DNA of 64,000 nt, taken from positions 1 through 64,000 of the forward strand of contig JBIQJD010000013.1 in NCBI GenBank assembly GCA_044507695.1, written 5' to 3'. Shown here piece by piece: positions 46,911-56,033 of the stretch. This DNA comes from JBIQJD01 sp044507695 (GTDB taxonomy: Bacteria > Bacteroidota > Ignavibacteria > Ignavibacteriales > Ignavibacteriaceae). The notes beneath the pieces are model-generated. The model saw nothing but the letters and a program-made list of their open reading frames with translations. It ran no database searches and was not told where the DNA came from. The position numbers were made by a program, and so were the translations under genes. Within the stretch, counting starts at the first letter, position 1, and each line of letters begins with the position of its first letter.

Positions 46911-48242
46911 ATGAATTCATCAATCAAAATGATAATTCTTCTTACATCATTAATTCTTTTTTCATGTTCAAATGATAATAATTCACAGCCTAACAAAGAA
47001 CTGGAAAATAAAATGAACAGTATTGCAGAACAGTATGTGAAATTAATTTTAAAAGTTGGGCAGCATGATCCCGGTTATGTTGATGCATATTACGGCCCGG
47101 AAGAATGGCAGCCCGGCGGGGAAGTTGAAGTCGGAGATTCCGCAGCAATACAAGCGCTGTATGATGAAACATCTGCTCTGCTCGATAGTCTTGATGCATT
47201 AGCAGAGGAAAAATCTGATGACCTTTTAACATTGCGGTATAGGTATCTTTACAAACAACTTCTTGCTGTGCAGGGAAGAATATTTATGCTGGCGGGCGGC
47301 AAGTTCACTTTTGATGAAGAAGCAAAAGTGCTTTATGATGTAACTCCGCCTTCTTTCACTGAAGAACATTTTAAATCAGTACTTGAAGAACTGGATAAAA
47401 TTCTTCCCGGTTCAGGAGATATATCAAAACGGCTGAATGAGTTTAAAAAAGATTTTATAATTCCAGTTGATAAACTTGATACAGTATTTCAAACTGCAAT
47501 ACAGGAATGCCGTAAACGTACACTGCAGTATATCAAATTACCTGCAAATGAAAATTTCAAAGTTGAATATGTGCAGGATAAACCATGGGCTGGTTATAAC
47601 TGGTACAAAGGAAACAGCTACAGCGTGATTGAAGTTAATACTTCCATACCGATTTATATTGATAGAGCAGTTGATCTTGCAGCACATGAAGGATATCCCG
47701 GACATCATGTTTATAATGCATTGCTTGAAAATAATCTTGTTAAAAAAAGAGGATGGGTTGAGTTCTCTGTTTATCCTCTTTATTCTCCGCAATCTCTGAT
47801 TGCAGAAGGTTCCGCAAATTTTGGAATTGAAGTTGCATTCCCGGGTGATTCAAGAATTAAATTTGAAAAAGAAGTTCTCTTTCCTTTAGCAGGAATTGAT
47901 CCAGATAAAGCTGATGATTACTACAAAGTACTTAAACTTCAATCAAAATTATCTTATGCAGGGAATGAAGCTGCAAGACATTATCTCAATGGTGAATGGA
48001 CGCGTGAAAAAGCGATTGACTGGAAGGTGAAATATACATTGATGACTCCCGAACGCGCTGAAGTAAATATGAAGTTTGTTGATAATTACAGGAGTTACGT
48101 AATTAACTACAATGTTGGTAAAGATCTCGTTAAGGAATATTTTTTAAAACGCGGAGCTGAAGAAAATCAGCCTGAAAAAAGATGGGAACTTATGGAATAT
48201 ATTTTATCAACTCCTCAAACACCATCCGGAATGAGCCGGTAG
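46911..48242 (+). CDS. DUF885-family lipoprotein peptidase-like protein
   Basis: A lipoprotein signal (ILFSCSND) precedes a helical domain with the zinc-type motif HEGYPGHH (H259-H266), the hallmark of DUF885 proteins, close to HExxH peptidases. The 443-residue length fits the shorter members. It is probably an outer-envelope metallopeptidase with unknown substrate. It starts 33 bases after the amylase gene on the same strand. Confidence 0.82.
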   Translation: MNSSIKMIILLTSLILFSCSNDNNSQPNKELENKMNSIAEQYVKLILKVGQHDPGYVDAYYGPEEWQPGGEVEVGDSAAIQALYDETSALLDSLDALAEEKSDDLLTLRYRYLYKQLLAVQGRIFMLAGGKFTFDEEAKVLYDVTPPSFTEEHFKSVLEELDKILPGSGDISKRLNEFKKDFIIPVDKLDTVFQTAIQECRKRTLQYIKLPANENFKVEYVQDKPWAGYNWYKGNSYSVIEVNTSIPIYIDRAVDLAAHEGYPGHHVYNALLENNLVKKRGWVEFSVYPLYSPQSLIAEGSANFGIEVAFPGDSRIKFEKEVLFPLAGIDPDKADDYYKVLKLQSKLSYAGNEAARHYLNGEWTREKAIDWKVKYTLMTPERAEVNMKFVDNYRSYVINYNVGKDLVKEYFLKRGAEENQPEKRWELMEYILSTPQTPSGMSR

Positions 48243-48271
48243 AAACAATTCAAACTGGAGGAAAGGAGTAG

Positions 48272-48344
48272 TGGAGAAATGGAGTGTTGTAGTGTCGGAA
48301 TAACCGGGTATTTAACCCAGAAAACCACCTGCTTCATTTCTCCA
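48272..48344. repeat. Long-spaced inverted repeat upstream of ECF sigma operon 2
   Basis: TGGAGAAATG and CATTTCTCCA are perfect reverse complements 53 bases apart. A smaller inner dyad (GGGT and ACCC) lies between them. Function unclear. Confidence 0.4.
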
Positions 48345-48468
48345 GGAAAAAAGTTTAGAAATTATTAATCTGCCAACAACATTTTTCCTTCCCGCGCATC
48401 TTTATATATACAGTAAAAATTAATAGTATTAATTTGAGTTAAGAATTCACAAATATTTAAGAGCGGGA

Positions 48469-48993
48469 TTGAAAAATCCACCAAATCAAAATCCGGATTT
48501 TACATTAACATTTAACCATTACAAGAAAAAGCTGTATAACTATGTTCTTAAAATGCTGAACAACAAAATGGCAAGTGAGGATGTTGTTCAAAATATCTTT
48601 CTGAAATTCTACGAACAGATTCATCTGATCAGAAATCCTGAGAGTGTTAAGTATTGGTTATTCAAAGCTGCACGGAATGAAATTTATTCTCATTTCCGCA
48701 AGAAAAAAATTCATGTTGATAGATATAATGTTGAAGATGTAAATGAAATTGAAATTCCCCATGATCAATCAGTTGTTCATCAATTTGAATTTGATGAAAT
48801 GAAACAAATAATAATGAATGAACTCAATTCAATTCAGCCTGAATTGAGAGAGCCTTTTATAATGAAAGAATTCGGCGGACTTAGTTATAAAGAAATTAGT
48901 AAAATTCTTGAGATTGATGAGAATCTGGTTAAAAGCAGGCTGTATAATGTGCGCCAAAAATTAATAAAAAATTTATCAGCAAAAATTAAGTGA
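48469..48993 (+). CDS. ECF-family RNA polymerase sigma factor (second)
   Basis: The 174-residue protein has region 2 (MASEDVVQNIFLKFYEQIHL, then YWLFKAARNEIYSHFRKKK) and region 4 (FIMKEFGGLSYKEISKILEI, then LVKSRLYNVRQKL). The only sensible start is TTG at 48469, with no in-frame ATG upstream. The anti-sigma gene follows within eight bases. The operon continues with a TonB-domain lipoprotein and TPR proteins. Confidence 0.92.
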   Translation: MKNPPNQNPDFTLTFNHYKKKLYNYVLKMLNNKMASEDVVQNIFLKFYEQIHLIRNPESVKYWLFKAARNEIYSHFRKKKIHVDRYNVEDVNEIEIPHDQSVVHQFEFDEMKQIIMNELNSIQPELREPFIMKEFGGLSYKEISKILEIDENLVKSRLYNVRQKLIKNLSAKIK

Positions 48994-49000
48994 GGCAGTG

Positions 49001-49450
49001 ATGAATGAAAATCAAATTTTGATAAATCAATATTTTGATGATGAGTTAACCAATGATGAAGAAGCGTTGCTCTTTAAATTACTTGCTGCTGATCCTGAAG
49101 CAAGAGAATATTTCAGCAGGATGAAGCAATTAAAAAATATTATACAGGAAGAAAATAAAGACTTGCCATTCGAAACAGAATTAAAAATTTATAACTCAAT
49201 AAAATCATCTGCTGCAAAAACAAAAAAATATAAATGGCTGCCTGTATTTGCCGCCGCCGCATCAATACTTCTTCTGATTACAAGCATTTTTGCATTCATG
49301 ATGTTAAAAGATTATAACCGCATGTTTGAAAACCTTAGCAGCACAGTAATAAAACAAAATGAAATGATTGAACTTTTAATTCACAGTCTGCCCGCAGCGG
49401 AAATTACATCAAAACCCGAAAATGAAATTGTTATTCATGCAAAACTTTAA
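49001..49450 (+). CDS. Membrane anti-sigma factor (second)
   Basis: The 149-residue product has an N-terminal cytoplasmic part (LINQYFDDELTNDEEALLFK) matching the zinc-free anti-sigma pattern, one membrane span (LPVFAAAASILLLITSIFAF) and a short periplasmic tail. GAGG lies five bases before the ATG at 49001; a GTG at 48998 is the alternative start. It follows the sigma gene by seven bases and is the natural negative regulator of it. Confidence 0.8.
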   Translation: MNENQILINQYFDDELTNDEEALLFKLLAADPEAREYFSRMKQLKNIIQEENKDLPFETELKIYNSIKSSAAKTKKYKWLPVFAAAASILLLITSIFAFMMLKDYNRMFENLSSTVIKQNEMIELLIHSLPAAEITSKPENEIVIHAKL

Positions 49451-49462
49451 ATGGAGCTGAAG

Positions 49463-50176
49463 ATGAAAAAAATAATTCCGGTTTTATTTTTTCTTTTCTT
49501 TTTGGGATGCAAGGAAGAAAACCGTATTGAAGTAATTCCAAATTATGATGAGATCTATGTTCCTGTTTCAAAGATTGATGTTCCGCCGGGATTAATTGAA
49601 GATAATCAACTTAAGCTTATTGAAAAATTAAATGAGCTTGAGAAATCAGGAAGCAATAAAATATCTGTTCATTATAAATTATTGATAGATGAATCCGGAA
49701 ACGTTGAAAAAATCCAAATCCTTTCCGGTCATGATAAAAAAATCCATGACTTAATTATTGATGAAATTAAACGCTGGAAATTTAAACCAGGCATGATAGA
49801 TAATAAGCCTGTCAAATCTCAGTATAATTTCAAATTTTCAGACACAGATTCTATACCTGAAAGTTTTACTTCCGGAGAATACCTGGTATCTGTAGAAGAA
49901 ATGCCCAAGCCAATCGGCGGCATTAAGGCAATACAGGAAAAAATTGTTTATCCCCAAACCGCAAAAAGAGCAGGTGTTGAGGGAAAGGTTTATGTTCTGG
50001 CATATATTGATGAAGAAGGAAATGTTGCATACGCAAATATCATAAGAGGAATTGGGGCAGGATTGGATGAAGCAGCTATTAATGCAATTAAACAGACAAA
50101 ATTTTTTCCCGGAAAACAAAACGGAAAACCTGTAAAGGTTCAGGTTTCAATTCCTATACTTTTTAAACTTGAGTGA
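49463..50176 (+). CDS. Lipoprotein with two TonB C-terminal domains
   Basis: A lipoprotein signal ends at FFLGC. Two TonB-CTD repeats follow: one with YKLLIDESGNVEKIQILSG and IKRWKFKPG, the other with VYVLAYIDEEGNVAYANI and IKQTKFFPGKQNGKP. TonB normally anchors by an N-terminal membrane span; here lipidation replaces it, and no Pro-rich spacer is seen. GGAG before the ATG at 49463 decides the start over 49451. It is third in the sigma operon. Confidence 0.85.
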   Translation: MKKIIPVLFFLFFLGCKEENRIEVIPNYDEIYVPVSKIDVPPGLIEDNQLKLIEKLNELEKSGSNKISVHYKLLIDESGNVEKIQILSGHDKKIHDLIIDEIKRWKFKPGMIDNKPVKSQYNFKFSDTDSIPESFTSGEYLVSVEEMPKPIGGIKAIQEKIVYPQTAKRAGVEGKVYVLAYIDEEGNVAYANIIRGIGAGLDEAAINAIKQTKFFPGKQNGKPVKVQVSIPILFKLE

Positions 50177-50201
50177 TTCAAAAAATCATTAAACAACAAT
50201 T

Positions 50202-51467
50202 ATGATTAAAATTTTATTAACATGCGTGGTGATATTTGCTTTTTCACTTAGTGAAATTTATCCGCAGAATATTTCTGTTGATCAATTTATATTTAACGGA
50301 GATTATTCTTCTGCTATTGCAGAGCTTAATGCACAATTAAAAAATGATTCGACAAATTTAACAGCGTTAAAAAAACTTGCTCAATGTTATGCCGCATTAG
50401 AACAGTTTGAAAACGCAGCAGCTGTGTTAACCAAAGCATCGGTAATTCAGGAAGATGATAAGGAGTTATTCCGTTTAATGGCAGATGTTTATTATTCTTC
50501 CGATCAGCATGAAGATGCAAAAAAATTTTATATGCAATATTTATCTGCGGATTCATCAAACCTTCCGGTGATGTTAAAGCTTGCTAAAACATTCATTGCA
50601 TTAAAAGAATGGGAAAATGCAAAGGCAGTTATTAAAAATTTAATTAGCATGGGTGATTCAATCTCAGCTTATTATGAATTATTGGGAGTTTGTAATGAAG
50701 CGCTTGCGGAATATGATGATGCGCTTGTTAATCTTAATATTGCAAACAGGCTCAATCCAAAAAATTTAAAAGTAGTTTTACGGTTGAGCAATTTGTACTT
50801 CAAAACAGAACGGCCTGTATCTGCATTTAGAATTGCAGAAAAAACTTTACAATATTATCCCGGGGTTAAAGATTTGTGGAGAATTGCTGCAGAAGCTCAA
50901 TTCAGATTGGAAAATTTTCCGGAAGCTGCAAATGCTTATAAGCAGGCAATATATTTGGGTGATACATCCGCCGCTGCTTACAGAAATTTTGGAATCTGTT
51001 TATTCAACGGAAATAAATTAGATTCAGCTGTTTCATATCTTGATACTGCTTTTAAAAAAACAAATGAAAAGGATATAGTTACAGCATTGTATCTCGGTGT
51101 TGCTTATAAGGATAAAAATGATTTCCAAAATTCTGTTGATTATCTTAAAGCAGTTGAAGCAATTCAGATGAATGAATATGTTACTGAATCATACATCCAG
51201 CTTGGGAATGTGTATCAATCTCAAAAAAAATTTGAACAGGCAATTAACTGGTACAAAAAGGCATTGCATCTTGAGCCGGGCAGGAAAGCAGTGCTGTTTA
51301 ATATTGCCGCAGCTTATGATGAGGCTTATGCAGACAAATCAATAGCGATGAAATTTTTTCAGCAGTATATTGGAGATTCAACAAACACCGATAAATACAT
51401 GCTGGATTATGCGATAGACCGGGTTAGAGAAATAACAGAAGAAATGCATTTCAACAAGCCGCAGTGA
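50202..51467 (+). CDS. Exported TPR-repeat protein
   Basis: A signal peptide (LLTCVVIFAFSLSEIYPQ) is followed by about ten tetratricopeptide repeats (for example DSTNLTALKKLAQCYAALEQ and YITESYIQLGNVYQ-like helices) over the 421 residues. It is a periplasmic scaffold or partner-binding protein. It lies 25 bases after the TonB-domain gene, so it is part of the same operon. Confidence 0.85.
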   Translation: MIKILLTCVVIFAFSLSEIYPQNISVDQFIFNGDYSSAIAELNAQLKNDSTNLTALKKLAQCYAALEQFENAAAVLTKASVIQEDDKELFRLMADVYYSSDQHEDAKKFYMQYLSADSSNLPVMLKLAKTFIALKEWENAKAVIKNLISMGDSISAYYELLGVCNEALAEYDDALVNLNIANRLNPKNLKVVLRLSNLYFKTERPVSAFRIAEKTLQYYPGVKDLWRIAAEAQFRLENFPEAANAYKQAIYLGDTSAAAYRNFGICLFNGNKLDSAVSYLDTAFKKTNEKDIVTALYLGVAYKDKNDFQNSVDYLKAVEAIQMNEYVTESYIQLGNVYQSQKKFEQAINWYKKALHLEPGRKAVLFNIAAAYDEAYADKSIAMKFFQQYIGDSTNTDKYMLDYAIDRVREITEEMHFNKPQ

Positions 51468-51497
51468 AATAACTATTTTTACCCCATCATATTTCCC

Positions 51498-51527
51498 TTG
51501 AAACGCCTTTCATAATTGTTATTTTTG
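51498..51527 (+). promoter_or_regulatory. Bacteroidota-type promoter very close to a start codon
   Basis: TTG, a 19-base spacer and TATTTTTG end only five bases before the ATG at 51533. Transcription would start at or next to the start codon, so the mRNA is probably leaderless. Confidence 0.5.
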
Positions 51528-51532
51528 AAACC

Positions 51533-53377
51533 ATGCTAAAACAGGTAATTATACTTTTTGCAGCTTCTGCTTCACTTATATTTTGCCAGATAAACAGGGA
51601 TTCTGCCAACAGATTTCTTCTTGCGCAGAGTTACGCACAATCCGGCGATTATGAAAAAGCAAAAAATATTTTTGCTGAGCTTTATAACAGCAATCCAACA
51701 AATCCCCAATATTTCCAGGCCTTAAATGATGTTCTGCTTCAGATGAAGGAGTATGATTCATCAATTAATCTGATTCAGCAAAAAATTTCAAACTCTCCGC
51801 AGGATATTAATTTATACGGATTACTTGGCTCGGTTTATTATTTAATGGGAGATGAAAAAAAAGGCAGCAGTATCTGGGATGAAGGATTAAGCAAGGCTGA
51901 TCAGAATCCCGTCTTTTACAGAGTGATTGCAAATTATGCAACTGAACGAAGAGCATTTGATAAAGCAATTGAAGTGATGGAGAAAGGGAAAAAAATCTCA
52001 AAAGATCCAAATATGTTTTCATACGATCTTGCAAATCTTTACTCACTAACAATGAGATTTAAAGAAAGCGCGGAAGAGTATTGCTCAATATTATCTAACA
52101 ATCCAAATCAGTTAAATGCGGTTGAAGCAAGAATTTTTTCTTATATAGGAAAACCGGGAGCACTGGGTGAAACCATAAAAGTATTTGAAGATTGTAAAGC
52201 GGATGATAACATTTCTTATTATTATCTGCTTGCAAGGCTATATACCGAAGATAAAAATTATGAATCTGCGCGTGAGCTTTATGCGGAAGTAGATAAGAGG
52301 CAGGGAAGCCAGGGAGCTGAGTTATTTAATTTTGCACAGATGCTTTTTTATGAACAGGAATATGAAATTGCATCTTCTGTTTTTAATGAGATAATTAAAC
52401 GTTATCCGGCATCTCCATTTATTTCAAACGCAAAACTTGGATACGCAAAAACTATGGAGGAAGTTTTATCTAAAAAATTTACTTCCCAAATTGCAGCATG
52501 GAAACCTTATTATAAAATCAAACCCCTTGCTTCTGAAATAGTTAATGAGGTAGTTGATGCGTATGAACAGGTAATTAAACTTTTCCCTCATTCTGAAGCA
52601 GCAAATGAAGCTTCAGTTAGAATTGGAAAACTAAAATTTGAAAAAGAAGCTAAACCCGAAGAAGCAAAAAAATATTTTCAATCAGTAGTTGAAAATTCAC
52701 CGCTATCTGTATTTGCCGCAGATGCACTTACCGGGCTTGCTGAGATTGCTATAATTGAAGGAAATCTTGATGAGGCTGAGAATTATCTTAGCAAAATAAT
52801 TGAAAACAGCCGTACTCTTCCCGATAAGGTGAATTCAGCAAGATTGAAACTGGCAGATATAAATTTCTACAATGGTGAATTTAATAAGGCAAAAAAAAAT
52901 CTTTCAGAAATTATAAATAATCTGAAGGATAACAACGCAAATGATGCAATAGAACTTTCCCTGCTGCTTAATACCACGATGAATGATTCAGCCAATCTAT
53001 TAATTTTTGCTGAAGCAGAGCTCCTGGCTGAACAAAAGAAATTTGAACAAGCAGCGGAGAAATATGAGCTTGTTGCACAAAATCCGAAGGGATTTGTGCT
53101 TGCACATCTGGCAAAAATAAGAGCCGCGGAAATGAAACTTGCACTGGACGAAATTGAAACATCTGTAAATCTGCTTAGTTTAATAACCGCTGAAAATGAA
53201 AAAAATATTTATGCGGATAAAGCTTTATATTTACTGGGAAAGATTTATCAGTATGGTAAAAATGATGTTCAAAAGGCAATTGAGGTATATGAGAGTCTTC
53301 TTGCTAAATTCCCGAACTCCTTATATCTTGATGAAGCACGCGATGAGATAATAAAATTAAGGAATAAATTAAGCTGA
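51533..53377 (+). CDS. Exported long TPR-repeat protein
   Basis: After a signal peptide (ILFAASASLIFCQ) come some fourteen TPR or TPR-like repeats over 614 residues, in two blocks separated near residue 320 by a basic/hydrophobic stretch (SKKFTSQIAAWKPYYKIKPL). The second block has YbgF/BamD-like repeats (VIKLFPHSEAANEASVRIG, LLAKFPNSLYLDEARDEI). Probably a periplasmic assembly factor. It ends eight bases before clpX. Confidence 0.85.
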   Translation: MLKQVIILFAASASLIFCQINRDSANRFLLAQSYAQSGDYEKAKNIFAELYNSNPTNPQYFQALNDVLLQMKEYDSSINLIQQKISNSPQDINLYGLLGSVYYLMGDEKKGSSIWDEGLSKADQNPVFYRVIANYATERRAFDKAIEVMEKGKKISKDPNMFSYDLANLYSLTMRFKESAEEYCSILSNNPNQLNAVEARIFSYIGKPGALGETIKVFEDCKADDNISYYYLLARLYTEDKNYESARELYAEVDKRQGSQGAELFNFAQMLFYEQEYEIASSVFNEIIKRYPASPFISNAKLGYAKTMEEVLSKKFTSQIAAWKPYYKIKPLASEIVNEVVDAYEQVIKLFPHSEAANEASVRIGKLKFEKEAKPEEAKKYFQSVVENSPLSVFAADALTGLAEIAIIEGNLDEAENYLSKIIENSRTLPDKVNSARLKLADINFYNGEFNKAKKNLSEIINNLKDNNANDAIELSLLLNTTMNDSANLLIFAEAELLAEQKKFEQAAEKYELVAQNPKGFVLAHLAKIRAAEMKLALDEIETSVNLLSLITAENEKNIYADKALYLLGKIYQYGKNDVQKAIEVYESLLAKFPNSLYLDEARDEIIKLRNKLS

Positions 53378-53384
53378 GATTTTA

Positions 53385-54632
53385 ATGGCAAAAAAACAAA
53401 ATCAAAAAATTGTAAAATGTTCATTCTGCGGAAGAGACGGCAGTGAAGTTGGAAGTATGATTGCAGGTCCGGATGTTTATATCTGTGATATTTGCATCGG
53501 CAGCAGCGTGGATATTCTTAAAAATAATCTGGCAGCATACAGCAATACAAAAACCAAAAGCTCACCGGTACACACACCTGAATCAATCAAAAAAACTCTT
53601 GATGAATATGTAATCGGACAGGAAAGAGCAAAGAAGGTTCTTTCAGTTGCGGTGTATAATCATTACAAGAGGGTAAATTCAAAAACATCCTTTTTTGAAC
53701 TTGATGATGTTGAAATAGAAAAAAGCAACATTCTTTTAATCGGCCCAACCGGGGTTGGAAAAACTCTTCTTGCTCAAACGCTTGCAAAAATTCTTGATGT
53801 TCCTTTTGCAATTGCGGATGCAACCACCTTAACTGAAGCCGGTTATGTTGGTGATGATGTTGAAACAGTTCTGGTGCATCTGCTGCAGGCAGCGGATTAT
53901 AATCTTGAACGCGCACAAAAAGGAATTGTTTATATTGATGAGATAGATAAAATTGCACGCAAAAGCGAAAGCACTTCTATAACAAGAGATGTTTCCGGTG
54001 AGGGTGTACAGCAGGCGCTGCTTAAAATTCTTGAAGGAACAATTGCCGGCGTTCCACCCAAAGGCGGAAGAAAACATCCGGAACAAAGCCTTATAAATAT
54101 TAATACTAAAAATATTCTTTTTATTGTTGGCGGCGCTTTTGATGGAATAGATAAAATTATTGCATCACGCATTAATAAAAATAAAATGGGATTTGCCACA
54201 GATCTTAAAGGCAAGAATGATGATGATAATTTGCTTCAATACATTCAGCCGGAAGATTTATTAAAGTATGGGTTGATTCCGGAATTGATTGGAAGAATCC
54301 CTATTGCTGCTCCGCTTCATGCACTGAGTGAAGATGCTTTGAAGAGCATTCTTACCGAACCTAAAAATGCATTGCTTAAACAATACAAAAAGTTGTTTAT
54401 GATGGAAGGAATTGAACTTGAATTTGATCCCTTCGCAATCAGCGCGATAGTTAAAAAAGCAATGGAAAGAAAAACCGGTGCCAGAGCTCTTCGTTCTATT
54501 GTTGAAGAATTTATGCTTGATATTATGTTTGAACTTCCTAATAAAGATAATGTTGATAAATGCGTTATCACAAAAGATGTTGTTGAGCATGGCTCGGAAC
54601 CAATTTATCTGGAAGACAGAAAATCAGCATAA
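53385..54632 (+). CDS. clpX: ATP-dependent Clp protease ATPase subunit ClpX
   Basis: ClpX unfolds tagged substrates for ClpP. The N-terminal zinc finger is C4 (CSFCGRDG and CDIC), Walker A is GPTGVGKT, Walker B is IVYIDEIDKIA, and the sensor and pore regions (GYVGDDVET, TGARALRSIVEE) are present. It is full length at 415 residues. clpP is not next to it, unlike in many bacteria. Confidence 0.97.
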   Translation: MAKKQNQKIVKCSFCGRDGSEVGSMIAGPDVYICDICIGSSVDILKNNLAAYSNTKTKSSPVHTPESIKKTLDEYVIGQERAKKVLSVAVYNHYKRVNSKTSFFELDDVEIEKSNILLIGPTGVGKTLLAQTLAKILDVPFAIADATTLTEAGYVGDDVETVLVHLLQAADYNLERAQKGIVYIDEIDKIARKSESTSITRDVSGEGVQQALLKILEGTIAGVPPKGGRKHPEQSLININTKNILFIVGGAFDGIDKIIASRINKNKMGFATDLKGKNDDDNLLQYIQPEDLLKYGLIPELIGRIPIAAPLHALSEDALKSILTEPKNALLKQYKKLFMMEGIELEFDPFAISAIVKKAMERKTGARALRSIVEEFMLDIMFELPNKDNVDKCVITKDVVEHGSEPIYLEDRKSA

Positions 54633-54656
54633 ACTGATGTTTAATAATTTTTAATC

Positions 54657-54685
54657 AGCCGGACTCGTTCCGGCTTTTATTTTTA
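54657..54685 (+). terminator. Terminator of clpX
   Basis: AGCCGGA and TCCGGCT pair across a five-base loop and are followed by TTTATTTTTA. Confidence 0.82.
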
Positions 54686-54693
54686 AGCTCGTT

Positions 54694-55947
54694 ATGATAA
54701 AATACTTATTGGGATTTTTGCTGTTCACATCTGTTATACTTCCTCAATCCAAAATATTAATATTTATGGATTTGAAACAAACAGATCATCTAAAAGCATA
54801 CGGAATTACATTTAACAGCTTGCTGCAGGGATTAAAAGCTGATTGGCTTTTAAATTACCGCGGCGGTTCTTTCCTTATTGATTATACTGATAAAATTGCC
54901 GCGGAATGCAGATTGGAAGGAGTTTCATTTGAAACATTATCTGCACCTCAAACTGCTTCTATTTATGCTGAAGTTCAAAGTGAAGATAATAATATGGATG
55001 TAATTCGTCTCGAGAAAGCTCCTAAAATTGCTGTTTATGTTCCGCCGGGATTTGCACCATGGGATGATGCAGTTACGCTCGCGCTTGAATACGCAAAAGT
55101 TCCTTATGATAAAATTTGGAACGATGAAATTCTGAGTGGTGATCTTTCAAAATATGATTGGCTTCATCTGCATCATGAGGATTTTACAGGCCAGTACGGA
55201 AAATTTTACGGAAGTTTTGCAAATGCACAATGGTATATTGATCAGCAAATGATGTATGAAAACAACGCTAAGAAAAATGGTTACAAAAAAGTTTCAGAAA
55301 TGATGCGTGATGTTGCAATTACAATAAAAAATTATGTTGCGCAGGGAGGATTTCTTTTTGCAATGTGTTCCGCAACTGATTCATACGATATAGCGCTTGC
55401 TGCACATAATACAGATATCTGCGCACAAATGTATGATGGTGATGCGGCTGATGCTGATGCGCAGCAAAAACTTGATTTTGAAAACAGTCTTGCTTTTAAA
55501 GATTTTAAACTTGAAATAAATCCTTACGTTTATGAATACAGCAACATTGATATTCAGCCGAATGAAGTAGGAAATTTTGATAATGATTATTTTACTTTAT
55601 TTGAATTCTCAGCAAAATATGATCCTGTGCCGACAATGCTTACGCAGAATCATGTGAATGTAGTAAGAGGATTTATGGGACAGACAACAATGTTCCGCAG
55701 GGAAACAATTAAGACCTCTGTAGTTGTACTTGCCGAGCGTGAAGGAACAGATCAGGTGAAATATATACATGGTTCTTACGGAAGAGGAACTTTTACATTT
55801 TACGGCGGGCACGATCCCGAAGATTATCAGCATGCGGTTGGCGATCCTCCCACAGATCTTGCACTTTATAAAAACTCACCGGGATACAGATTAATCTTAA
55901 ATAATATTTTATTTCCTGCCGCAACAAAAAAGAAACAGAAAACATAA
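54694..55947 (+). CDS. Exported protein of a family often mislabelled asparagine synthetase B
   Basis: A signal peptide (YLLGFLLFTSVILPQ) leads a 417-residue protein with conserved blocks LNYRGGSFLIDYTD, YVPPGFAPWDDAVTLALEYA and WLHLHHEDFTGQYGKFYGSF, and a C-terminal YGGHDPEDYQHAVGDPP. I recall close relatives in Bacteroidota annotated as asparagine synthetase B, but it has no N-terminal glutaminase cysteine or ATP-pyrophosphatase loop and is exported, so that name is not supported. The fold looks GATase1-like (inference). Confidence 0.7.
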   Translation: MIKYLLGFLLFTSVILPQSKILIFMDLKQTDHLKAYGITFNSLLQGLKADWLLNYRGGSFLIDYTDKIAAECRLEGVSFETLSAPQTASIYAEVQSEDNNMDVIRLEKAPKIAVYVPPGFAPWDDAVTLALEYAKVPYDKIWNDEILSGDLSKYDWLHLHHEDFTGQYGKFYGSFANAQWYIDQQMMYENNAKKNGYKKVSEMMRDVAITIKNYVAQGGFLFAMCSATDSYDIALAAHNTDICAQMYDGDAADADAQQKLDFENSLAFKDFKLEINPYVYEYSNIDIQPNEVGNFDNDYFTLFEFSAKYDPVPTMLTQNHVNVVRGFMGQTTMFRRETIKTSVVVLAEREGTDQVKYIHGSYGRGTFTFYGGHDPEDYQHAVGDPPTDLALYKNSPGYRLILNNILFPAATKKKQKT

Positions 55948-56033
55948 AAATTCTCACATGCATGTTTTCATTCTCAGCAGAATTATAAATTAAATTCATA
56001 TTTTTACCGCTCAATTATTCTGGTGGGAAAAGA

